A DNA stretch of 64,000 bases, from NCBI GenBank assembly GCA_900540365.1, contig UQFN01000001.1:1-64000 (forward strand). The letters run 5' to 3'. Both the position numbers and the translations under genes were made by a program. This document shows positions 17,725 to 26,109 of the stretch, in pieces. Numbering within the stretch: position 1 is the stretch's first letter; each line of letters opens with the position of its first letter. Below the pieces are notes generated by a model. That model saw only the letters and a program-made list of their open reading frames with translations. It made no database searches and was not told the DNA's origin. The stretch is from an uncultured Mollicutes bacterium (lineage in GTDB: Bacteria > Bacillota_I > Bacilli_A > RFN20 > CAG-826).

Positions 17725-18707
17725 TTAACCTTTTATACCAGCACGGCCAACGCCACGCATAATATATTTTCTAAAGAAAACGAACAATAAGAATAATGGA
17801 ACAGTAACAACGACTGTTGCTGCCATTTGATATCCATATTGAGTAAGACCTAAATCAGGATCAGTAAATGTACTACCTCTTAAACCATTAGAAATTAATC
17901 TAAATTCATCTTTACTAGTAACTAAGTTAGGCCAGACATAAGAATTCCATGTTCCCATAAATTTTAAAATAGTAATGGAGATTAAAGTTGGTGCTGCAAG
18001 AGGAACCATAACTCTTAATAAATAAGAGAAATCACTCTTCCATCAACTTTAGCTGCTAAATAAAGTTCATTAGGAATTTGTTTGAAATTTTGTCTTAATA
18101 AATAAATGTAATAAACACTTACCCAGAAAGGTACAATCATTGCAAGATATGCGTCAGTTAAAGTTTGATCTGCTCCAATCCAGCCAAAACTTGCAACAGT
18201 GATGTAGTTAGAAATAACCATCATTTCACCAGGAATCATCATTGTCATAAGGAAAATAGCAAATAATTGTTCTCTTCCTTTAAAGTTAAGACGCGAAAAT
18301 GCAAAGGCTGCAAATATTGTAGTAATTAACGTACCAAGAGTTGAGAAAATCGCAACAACAATTGTATTCCACATATAAGTTGAGAATTTAAATACTTGGA
18401 AAACATAAACATAGTTGCTCCACATAACAACACTTGGGAAGAAAGTTTGTTCAATTGCTTGAATCTCAGTATTTGTTTTTAAAGAAGTAATAATCATCCA
18501 ATAAAATGGAAGAATCATAATTAATGCTAAGAATGTAATTAAGATATAAGTAATAACTGTTGAGATACTGGTAGTAACTTTCTCTCTTTTTCTTAAAGAT
18601 TCAACACTCTTATTTCCTTCTTTAATAACAAGAGTTATTTCTTGACCCTCTAAAGGTTCTTCTAAGAAGTTAACATAATTACGTTTTTGAATTGATGTTT
18701 GTTCCAT
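17725..18707 (-). pseudogene. MalG-type ABC permease, frameshifted
   Basis: Two adjacent reading frames form one gene. The first (18015-18707) has an N-terminal tail, four membrane segments and stops just after LYLAAKVDG; the second (17725-18009) begins VPLAAPTLISI and has the last two segments. Between them, reading from the GAT at 18033, the other frame gives DFSYLLRVMVPL, the exact continuation of the EAA loop that docks the ATPase. One base is missing within 18034-18038. With it restored the gene is about 327 residues, normal for MalG/MsmG. A broken permease would kill the importer, so either the strain lost it or the base is a sequencing error. Confidence 0.9.
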
Positions 18708-18721
18708 AAATTATTAACCTC

Positions 18722-19816
18722 CTAATAATTCACTCTCTTCTTACTTAACCAAAGTTGTAAGAAAGTGAAAACTAAAATAATTACAAATAATATAACTGCA
18801 GCTGCAGCAGCTCTACTTGTCGCACTGCTTAAGTTATCATAAATGTAATAAACCATCGTATACATATCTTTTTCAGTTGAAGTTTTTCCTAATGTTCCTG
18901 GACCATTGAATAAACCAACGATAGCTGTATACTCTTTAAACGCCCCAATAAACGAAGTAACCATCAGATATAATATTTGTGGTGAAAGTGATGGAACAGT
19001 AATTTTTGTTAATACTTTCCATTGTGGAGCAGCATCAATTTTAGCTGCTTGATAATATTGCTTATCAATATTTTGAAGTCCACTTAACAAAATTAAAATC
19101 TTGAATGGTAAACTACCCCAAATAATATATAGACAAAGTGGAATCATCGCAATTTCACGAGTTGCACCAATAACCCACTTCATGTCCGAATTAAATATAT
19201 AGTTAATTAAACCATTTTGATCAAACAAAACACTAAATACCATACCAACAGCAATGGTATTAGTAACATAAGGTAAAAAGAATACCGTTTGATAAACTTT
19301 TTGTAACCATTTTATCTTGTTTAGTAAAACACTTATCATTAAAGCAATAAAAATTGAAACAGGAACTGTTACAAAAACAATAATAAAAGTATTTGGAATT
19401 GCATACTTAACAAACATTGTTTCTCTAACGCCAGGTTCAATTTCTTTTAAGCCTAAAACAAATAAGAAATTATCAAAGGTAAATCCAGTAGATCCACCAT
19501 TGATATAGTTGTAATTTTCCATAAAGGCAATAGCAATTGTATTAATTAAAGGATAAATTAAGAAAACTGCCATTAAAATTAAGACTGGTGCAAGATATAA
19601 CCAAGCTTTCCAGTTATTATTCTTTTCTTGGTCTAAAACTCCTCCAACCTTGTAGTTTTTGTTTACTTTTTTTCTTGAAACAATATTAACTACAACATTA
19701 TTGTCGTTTAGACCTTCTTTCAAATCGCCATAAGAAGAATCAAAATAAACATCATTGCTATTTACTGATTCAACTACTGGCTCTTTTTTAATAGGTCTAA
19801 GTTTCATAAAATTCAC
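18722..19816 (-). CDS. MalF-type ABC permease
   Basis: 364 residues. A cytoplasmic N-terminal tail of about 70 residues precedes six membrane segments. The EAA loop YYQAAKIDAAPQWKVLTKI (about 265) contacts the ATPase. It pairs with the downstream MalG-type permease to form the membrane channel of the importer. AAAGGTGA lies upstream of the ATG; 14 bases separate it from the next gene. Related permeases are labelled sugar or glycerol-3-phosphate transporters, but see the locus context. Confidence 0.9.
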   Translation of the reverse strand: MNFMKLRPIKKEPVVESVNSNDVYFDSSYGDLKEGLNDNNVVVNIVSRKKVNKNYKVGGVLDQEKNNNWKAWLYLAPVLILMAVFLIYPLINTIAIAFMENYNYINGGSTGFTFDNFLFVLGLKEIEPGVRETMFVKYAIPNTFIIVFVTVPVSIFIALMISVLLNKIKWLQKVYQTVFFLPYVTNTIAVGMVFSVLFDQNGLINYIFNSDMKWVIGATREIAMIPLCLYIIWGSLPFKILILLSGLQNIDKQYYQAAKIDAAPQWKVLTKITVPSLSPQILYLMVTSFIGAFKEYTAIVGLFNGPGTLGKTSTEKDMYTMVYYIYDNLSSATSRAAAAAVILFVIILVFTFLQLWLSKKRVNY

Positions 19817-19824
19817 CTTTTATT

Positions 19825-21729
19825 TTATTTTGCTCTAAGACGTTCTTGAGTTTCTGCATCAAAAACAAACATCTTATGAGATTTGACTCTTAATTTAATA
19901 TTTCCCATTAAATTAGATTCTTCGTTAGAAATAATTACTCTAAATGTTGGTTCTAAACATCCTTTATTTTTACCAATTAAAGAAATATCTCTTCCTAAAA
20001 CTTGAATTTGTTCAATTTCACAAGTTAATCCTTCTTCACTATCTTTATTAGCTAATGCAAAACCTTCAGGTCTAATTCCGATAAATACTTTTTGATCTTC
20101 ATAACCTTTATAATCTTTAGAATTAACAAGAGAATCTCCAATATAAACTTTTCCATCTTTAATTTCACCATTGAAGACGTTAATTTGAGGTGTACCTAAG
20201 AATTGAGCAACGAACAAGTTAACTGGATCATTGTAAACATTTTGAGGTGAATCAATTTGTTGTTGAACACCGTTTTTCATAACAAGAATTTCATCACTAA
20301 TTGACATAGCTTCTTCTTGGTCGTGAGTAACGAAAACTGTTGTGATTCCGGTTTCTTTTTGAATTCTTCTAATTTCTTCACGAGTTTGAAGTCTAAGCCT
20401 AGCATCTAAGTTACTTAAAGGTTCATCAAGAAGTAAGACTTTTGGTTTTTTAACTAAGGCTCTAGCGATAGCAACTCTTTGTTGTTGACCACCACTAAGT
20501 TGAGATGGCTTTCTTTGTAAGTAATCTTCAATTTGAACAAGTTTTGCAACTTCATAAACAATATCTCTTCTTTCGATAGCATTCAATTTACGATATGCAA
20601 CTGCTCCAATAACTTTTTCATCTTTATCTTTTAAAGTGAAGTGTGAATTAATTAATTTATTAAATTCTTCAAGTTTTTCTTTAGTTAATTTTTTAACTTT
20701 GAAGAAAATACGTGTTTTTCCGTTATCATCGTAAACTTTGAATTCTTTTACATTGTTTTTAAATTCTCCAAGGCACCCTTTAAATTGTTTTTCAACTGCT
20801 TTAACATGCACTGTAGAAATTTTTAATTCAGGAACTATATGATAATTTTCTTCAAAAGCTTTTTGAGCTCCTTTAAGAGTAACTAAATCTGTGTCATTAA
20901 AATCAACTAAGACATAGTTATCATTACGATCAACATATTCTCTTATAGCTTTAAATTTAAGATGATTTGCTTTAAACAACGCTTTAATCGCTTGCAATTC
21001 ACTATCGGTTTTATTTTCTTGCTTAAAGTTAATAGCAAAAAATCCGCGGCAAATCTTATTTTCATCTTCAACATCAATGCCATATTTATAAACGCCATCA
21101 AATAAAGCTTCGCTTGATTGTTTTTTATTAATAGTTTTTGTTGCTGGATTAATAATTTTAGGGAAATTTAACTCGAAAATTTCCTCATTTTTTTCACTTG
21201 TATTTCTCAATACAATTGTTAAAGTTAATAATCCATCTACTAAAGTATTAGTCACACTACATTTTCTTTTATTTAAACCAATTTTTGAAATTAATGTTGC
21301 GATTGATCTTAAAATACCTTCTAATGAATCGTCCGAAGTCATTTGATAAGTATAAGTAATTTCAAAATCATAAAATGTTACAAGTGGAACTTCAATTTTT
21401 AAATTTGTTAATGGGAATTCAACATTCTTAAAAATTGTCATGTGAGGATAAAGAGCGTAGTTTTGGAAAACTAGACCAATTCCTCTTTTTTCTGGTGATA
21501 AATTAGTTACTTCTTCTTCACCGAACCAAACTTCTCCTGAAGTTGGAATTTGAAGACCAGAAATCATATAAAGTGTTGTTGATTTACCACATCCACTAGG
21601 TCCTAATAAACCAACAAGTTTTCCATCAGGTACTGTTAAATTCAATTCACTAACAGCAACAGTATCTTTAATGTGCTTTTTTGGATTTCCTGGGAAGATT
21701 TTTGTTAATCCTTTAAGTTTAATTTCCAT
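19825..21729 (-). CDS. MalK-type ABC ATPase with a ~265-residue insertion
   Basis: 634 residues, against about 370 for ordinary MalK/MsmK. Walker A GPSGCGKST at 43-51, Q-loop Gln89, then PHMTIFKNVEFPL. The sequence leaves the family at about residue 112 and returns at about 378 (AYRKLNAIERRDIVYEV), followed by the signature LSGGQ at 411-415, Walker B VLLLDEP, and a C-terminal TOBE-like regulatory domain. The inserted part thus lies in the helical subdomain that touches the permeases. Similarly enlarged ATPases (for example MG187 of Mycoplasma genitalium) lie beside nuclease genes. AAAGGAGA precedes the ATG; the upstream stop is 3 bases away. Confidence 0.9.
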   Translation of the reverse strand: MEIKLKGLTKIFPGNPKKHIKDTVAVSELNLTVPDGKLVGLLGPSGCGKSTTLYMISGLQIPTSGEVWFGEEEVTNLSPEKRGIGLVFQNYALYPHMTIFKNVEFPLTNLKIEVPLVTFYDFEITYTYQMTSDDSLEGILRSIATLISKIGLNKRKCSVTNTLVDGLLTLTIVLRNTSEKNEEIFELNFPKIINPATKTINKKQSSEALFDGVYKYGIDVEDENKICRGFFAINFKQENKTDSELQAIKALFKANHLKFKAIREYVDRNDNYVLVDFNDTDLVTLKGAQKAFEENYHIVPELKISTVHVKAVEKQFKGCLGEFKNNVKEFKVYDDNGKTRIFFKVKKLTKEKLEEFNKLINSHFTLKDKDEKVIGAVAYRKLNAIERRDIVYEVAKLVQIEDYLQRKPSQLSGGQQQRVAIARALVKKPKVLLLDEPLSNLDARLRLQTREEIRRIQKETGITTVFVTHDQEEAMSISDEILVMKNGVQQQIDSPQNVYNDPVNLFVAQFLGTPQINVFNGEIKDGKVYIGDSLVNSKDYKGYEDQKVFIGIRPEGFALANKDSEEGLTCEIEQIQVLGRDISLIGKNKGCLEPTFRVIISNEESNLMGNIKLRVKSHKMFVFDAETQERLRAK

Positions 21730-21732
21730 ATT

Positions 21733-23316
21733 TTATTCTCCTTTAGATGGAGATGAAATTATTAAGGTACCATCTTCCATCACATTTTTATTTATTTTTA
21801 ATCTTTCGTTACGTTTTAAATCACGAAGATTTTTAAATTGTATTGCAAAGTATCTAATAAAGTAGCCAACTAAAATAATTGAGGCAATTCCACCGACAAC
21901 GATTATTATGTCTAGTGGATTATACACAGGTAAAGTATTTTTTAATAAACTTAATCTAAAGGCAATTGCTTCAAATGTTACTAATAAAGTACCTAATGTA
22001 ATTAAACCCATTGTATTGGTTTTAAAATATTGTTTTGGTATCATTCTCTTGAATTCATCGTCTTTATTTTTATTTTTTAAGTAGAAGAATACAAATACAC
22101 TAATTGCTTCATATAATAAAACAAAACCTGCAGCGCTAAGTCCCATTGCTAAATTTAAATCTACCAAATAAGAACTTGTTACTTTAGGTTTTATTATTTC
22201 GCCATTAGTTGCAACTAAATCAAGCATTCCAACAGTTGCAGATGAAAATCTTGCGCCATAACTACTTGATCTAACACTACCATTAGTTTTACTACTAAAT
22301 ATATCAGCATAAACGTAGAAGGATTTAATTTCAAAATTGCTTATACGTTTTGCATCAACACCATTTAATAAAATTTCTAATACTCCGTTATTAGTGACAT
22401 TGAAGTATGATTCAATTGAATTAAAAACAACTGGTTCTTCTTCGTTCTCATAATAAACATAATATTCAGTTAAACTGTTAAGATTAACTCTAGTTCTAAT
22501 ATAAGAAACTCCACTAGCTATATCATCTTCATTTTGATTGTAAATTCTTCTAATGCTAGCACTTATATTAGAATAATAATCCTCAGTTAATTTATTAATG
22601 ACATTGACGTTAATTGATACATAATCACTGAAAACAGAAGTCCCAACATATTCAAAATCTACAAAATCTTCTAAACTTCTAACTGTTGATGCCGCAGTAG
22701 GTGTAGCAATTGCATATAAAGGAATTAAATTTCCTTGTTCATCACGAACTACACTATATTTACCATTTTCATCACGTTTTGAAGCAAAAATATTAATTAC
22801 TTCAAAAGAATCTTTTAATATTTCTTCTCCAGGATTAAGTGCGATGTCACAGTTTGTAGTAAAGCTTGTTTGACCGATTGATCCAAGACCATCATAAGCA
22901 GCATTTTTATTAATACGATTGATTGCTTGACAACGTTCTTCAGTTGTTCCTTCAATTGTTTTGACATTATAAATTAATGATGCTTTTCTTTCGTTTGGAT
23001 CTGTCAAACTATCACCATATCCTATATAAAACGCAAGATTTGGTTCAGCTTGTCCTTCAGCGCTTAATGCAAATCTTAAATCAACGGATGCAGAAGTTTC
23101 AGTTGTTGTAATTGAAGTTATTGAAATTTCAACACGATCTTCCAATTCTCCTTTTTCAACATCTGACAAATCCTGAACATGAGCAAATTTTGCTTGTACC
23201 TGTGTTCCCTCATTATAAAAACCTATCTCATTAGAAGAGAAATTGTGGTTAAATATCATACCCATTATGGCTAATAATGAAACAGTCGAGAACAAAAACA
23301 TTCTTCTTATATTCAT
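21733..23316 (-). CDS. Membrane protein with large extracellular domain, first gene of the nuclease/ABC operon
   Basis: About 527 residues. N-terminal signal anchor (MNIRRMFLFSTVSLLAIMG), a beta-rich acidic extracytoplasmic domain (about 30-380), then three membrane segments and a short cytoplasmic tail. No family recognised. The longer frame would start at 23352, but that ATG lies in the -35 box of a near-perfect promoter; the ATG at 23316 is 7 bases after TATAAT, so the mRNA probably starts at the start codon itself. It heads the operon that encodes the ABC importer and nucleases, 3 bases before the ATPase gene, so a part in the same uptake machine is likely. Confidence 0.75.
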   Translation of the reverse strand: MNIRRMFLFSTVSLLAIMGMIFNHNFSSNEIGFYNEGTQVQAKFAHVQDLSDVEKGELEDRVEISITSITTTETSASVDLRFALSAEGQAEPNLAFYIGYGDSLTDPNERKASLIYNVKTIEGTTEERCQAINRINKNAAYDGLGSIGQTSFTTNCDIALNPGEEILKDSFEVINIFASKRDENGKYSVVRDEQGNLIPLYAIATPTAASTVRSLEDFVDFEYVGTSVFSDYVSINVNVINKLTEDYYSNISASIRRIYNQNEDDIASGVSYIRTRVNLNSLTEYYVYYENEEEPVVFNSIESYFNVTNNGVLEILLNGVDAKRISNFEIKSFYVYADIFSSKTNGSVRSSSYGARFSSATVGMLDLVATNGEIIKPKVTSSYLVDLNLAMGLSAAGFVLLYEAISVFVFFYLKNKNKDDEFKRMIPKQYFKTNTMGLITLGTLLVTFEAIAFRLSLLKNTLPVYNPLDIIIVVGGIASIILVGYFIRYFAIQFKNLRDLKRNERLKINKNVMEDGTLIISSPSKGE

Positions 23317-23323
23317 ATATAAA

Positions 23324-23352
23324 ATTATACATACTGAGTAAATCGATTTCAA
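23324..23352 (-). promoter_or_regulatory. Promoter of the nuclease/ABC operon, leaderless
   Basis: On the minus strand TTGAAA (23352-23347), a 17-base spacer, TATAAT (23329-23324), then 7 bases to ATG at 23316. This is a consensus sigma-A promoter whose expected start point is the A of the ATG. Confidence 0.8.
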
Positions 23353-23395
23353 CGATTATTATATATGTATTTACTATGTAAATATAATATAATTC

Positions 23396-24421
23396 TTACT
23401 TCAATTTGAAGTTTTTAACGTCATATTTTGATTCTTTTACACTGAAAATTTCGTCTTTTGAATAATAAATTTTGCTACTTTCTACATCAACTTCTTCGAT
23501 ACCTAACATGTAATCATGGAATGTTTGTTTCTTCTTACTAAAGGCCATTAAAGAGAAAGAAACAAAAAGTGGAACACCAAAAGTAACTAAGCTAAGCAAA
23601 ATTTCTAAGAAGAAAAAAATAACAAATCTTAAAGTAAATAATGGTACGCTTACTGATAAAACGTTTTTATTAACAAGCCCAATTTTGAACAAAAACCTTC
23701 CCAAAGTTGCTTTATTTCTTAAAAAACATAAAGGTATTATATAATATATAACAACACATCCTAAAAATAAGCTTAAAGGGATTTCTAAAAATAGTAATAA
23801 GTCTGAAAAGTATTTTTCGATAGTATAAACATTTGGAACATATGTAACAAAATACCCAAGTGCTTGTTCATCAAAATATTTTCCATAAGCATTTTCCACG
23901 TATAATTTAGAAGGGATTTTAGCATCAATATTTTTAACTATTTTCCCGCTTTCTTCATCAATGATAAAATATGGATTATTTTCATAAACTAAAGATGAAT
24001 CTAATAAAAAGTTATTATATTGTTCGATTACTGCATTATAAGTTTCTTCACCACTTACTTCAAATAAATACTCATGAAAAGTATCAAGAGCTTGTTCTAG
24101 ACGAAGTTCTTTTGCTCCATAAGAAAGATTTGATGAAATATTTAAATAAGTCATTAAATCTTGATAACGCCCAGCTTCATCATTATATAAATATAGTCCA
24201 GATTGTATTTTTTTATCATTTAATTCATCATTGTATGCTTTAAATTTTGGAGTATTAACAACAATTTCACGGATACAAATAAAAATGCCTAAAGCAACAA
24301 GAGCAAAAATTAAAGCATCAAAAACAATACACGAAACTCTCTTCCAAAAAGTTGGACGATAATATGCAATTTCTTTCTTTTCCTTTTCTACTTCAACTTG
24401 AGTAACATTTTCAGAAGTCAT
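23396..24421 (-). CDS. RDD-family-like membrane protein with large loop, copy 2
   Basis: 341 residues. FWKRVSCIVFDALIFALV (about 25-42) opens with the R..D pattern of RDD proteins, and NKATLGRFLFKIGLV followed by LRFVIFFFLEILLS is the RDD second half. Between them lies an extracytoplasmic insert of about 150 residues that ordinary RDD proteins lack. Function of the family is unclear (ion exchange has been proposed for some members). Its ATG overlaps the upstream paralogue by 11 bases. Confidence 0.65.
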   Translation of the reverse strand: MTSENVTQVEVEKEKKEIAYYRPTFWKRVSCIVFDALIFALVALGIFICIREIVVNTPKFKAYNDELNDKKIQSGLYLYNDEAGRYQDLMTYLNISSNLSYGAKELRLEQALDTFHEYLFEVSGEETYNAVIEQYNNFLLDSSLVYENNPYFIIDEESGKIVKNIDAKIPSKLYVENAYGKYFDEQALGYFVTYVPNVYTIEKYFSDLLLFLEIPLSLFLGCVVIYYIIPLCFLRNKATLGRFLFKIGLVNKNVLSVSVPLFTLRFVIFFFLEILLSLVTFGVPLFVSFSLMAFSKKKQTFHDYMLGIEEVDVESSKIYYSKDEIFSVKESKYDVKNFKLK

Positions 24422-25535
24422 AACCTTTTTCCTTGTAATAATTATCTATTGTTTCTGTATCACAACAAAGTGAATTTGTAGCAAGTTCTTTTAAAGATTG
24501 ACCATATTTTGAAAAACACATAATAAATAGTTCAATAATTGCAAATACTAAACTAACAAATGAAACAGGATAAAGTAAATTTAATAAAAACAAATCACTA
24601 AAACCAAATGAAATAATTGGAATTAGAAACAAAATTAATAATCCATTTAATGAATTAAATAAGCCTTCAACGACGACAAATCGTTTTTTTAAATAATTAA
24701 GTGAAGGATTATCAACATGTTCAACTTTTAAAATCATTTCAGAACAAGTGCGCCCTTTTTTATTTAATAAAGGTACTAAAAAATATAAAATAGCTATTCC
24801 AATTCCAAAGCTTATATAGGCTCCAATTGTGGCTACATTTCGATAATACGTATCAAATTCAGCTATTTTATTAGAAAGTTCGTTATAAGATAAAGTAATT
24901 TGTGAATTAGTTGGATATAAATCGTTTTTTATAATATCTTTCATGACATTGCTATATAAGCTTAAAAAACAATTTTCTTTAAAAAGTTCAAGTTCAGTCA
25001 AACCATCACTACTTAATTCATCACCTTCAACAAAATAAGGAGAAAGTAAATCAATGTATTCTTTTTTAAAGGCATAAGTACCTATTGAAGTATAAGAATT
25101 TAAATCAAAATACTTTCCTCCAAAATTTTTATATAAATCGTTTATATATGTTACATCTTCTCCTCTTAAATCAACAAAATAATGAAAAATAACTTCGTTT
25201 TGCAGGGTTTTATCATCAAAAACATAGAATTTTAAAAATTGTGTAGCAGTATAGTCGAGATTATTTTGAAATTCATATTTACTTTCTTTTTCATAAAAAA
25301 GTAACTTATTATCATAAAGGATTTCATTTCTACTTCTAGAATATGTATCAGCTTGACTAACTGTATTTGTATAGTTTGCTGCAAGTTTAACTAATGGATT
25401 TACAACAATTTCAAAAAGAAAAACACAACTTATAAAAAGAATTAATAAATCACTAAAAAATACTAAGATTCGTCTTGAATTTTTTGTAGGATAAATATCA
25501 ATAACTTTTTTTTGAACTTCTTCCATTTGTTCCAT
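24411..25535 (-). CDS. RDD-family-like membrane protein with large loop, copy 1
   Basis: 374 residues. Same plan as the downstream gene: SRRILVFFSDLLILFISC near the N-terminus, an extracytoplasmic insert of about 180 residues, NKKGRTCSEMILKVEHV, then three or four membrane segments and a cytoplasmic tail. The two are diverged tandem paralogues. TATAAT (25547-25542) lies 6 bases before the ATG and no Shine-Dalgarno is seen, so a leaderless start is possible, although a thioredoxin-like lipoprotein gene ends 33 bases upstream. Confidence 0.6.
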   Translation of the reverse strand: MEQMEEVQKKVIDIYPTKNSRRILVFFSDLLILFISCVFLFEIVVNPLVKLAANYTNTVSQADTYSRSRNEILYDNKLLFYEKESKYEFQNNLDYTATQFLKFYVFDDKTLQNEVIFHYFVDLRGEDVTYINDLYKNFGGKYFDLNSYTSIGTYAFKKEYIDLLSPYFVEGDELSSDGLTELELFKENCFLSLYSNVMKDIIKNDLYPTNSQITLSYNELSNKIAEFDTYYRNVATIGAYISFGIGIAILYFLVPLLNKKGRTCSEMILKVEHVDNPSLNYLKKRFVVVEGLFNSLNGLLILFLIPIISFGFSDLFLLNLLYPVSFVSLVFAIIELFIMCFSKYGQSLKELATNSLCCDTETIDNYYKEKGYDF

Positions 25536-25568
25536 TTTTTAATTATATAAAGAAATACATCAAATGTG

Positions 25569-26075
25569 CTATTTATTTTTGACTAAAAAATCAGCAATAT
25601 CATTATCTAAATAGAGGTAATTTGATAATTTATTATCATTAATAAAATATAAAGATGGTGTCCCATATATATAACATTCTTGAGTTGTTGTTGCTCCAAT
25701 CATTTCTTTTACATATTTGTTAGCATCACTATAACCATAAATGCTCCCTTTAAAATATGTTAAATCGCTAGGGGAAAGATCAGTTGCTTGTTGCCATTCA
25801 TATAAATATAATTTGTATTCAAGTCTATTAATTTTATAACTATCTAAATAATCTAATAAAGCTCCTTTAATATCTATACAACTTCCACATGCTCTACGAA
25901 AAATATATACGCAATATTTGTCTTCTTCTTTATTAAACATTTCATCTTGAATTTCCTTTATATAAAATTCTTGATAATCTTCGTATTTTCTATTTAAATG
26001 GTCAGTATAATCAGCGCTTGCACAAGCTGTAAGTAAAAAACCACAAACAAACAATAATACTGCTAATTTCTTCAT
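25569..26075 (-). CDS. Thioredoxin-like lipoprotein
   Basis: 168 residues. Signal peptide with lipobox LLTAC. YIFRRACGSCIDIKGALLDYL carries a CGSC redox motif, and GTPSLYFIND near the C-terminus supplies the cis-Pro loop of the thioredoxin fold. Expected role is thiol-disulfide exchange outside the membrane. AAGGAGG stands upstream of the ATG. It is first in a group with the two RDD-like genes. Confidence 0.78.
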   Translation of the reverse strand: MKKLAVLLFVCGFLLTACASADYTDHLNRKYEDYQEFYIKEIQDEMFNKEEDKYCVYIFRRACGSCIDIKGALLDYLDSYKINRLEYKLYLYEWQQATDLSPSDLTYFKGSIYGYSDANKYVKEMIGATTTQECYIYGTPSLYFINDNKLSNYLYLDNDIADFLVKNK

Positions 26076-26109
26076 TTTTTACCTCCTTATATACAAGACG
26101 CTTGCAAAA

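Noticed and set aside
17725..18009. A separate 94-residue membrane protein
   Set aside because: It is the C-terminal third of the MalG-type permease after a frameshift; its ATG is an internal Met of the EAA loop.
23343..23357. cre-like sequence over the -35 box of the nuclease/ABC operon
   Set aside because: TTGAAATCGATTTAC misses the conserved C near the 3' side of the cre consensus; better explained as a -35 box.
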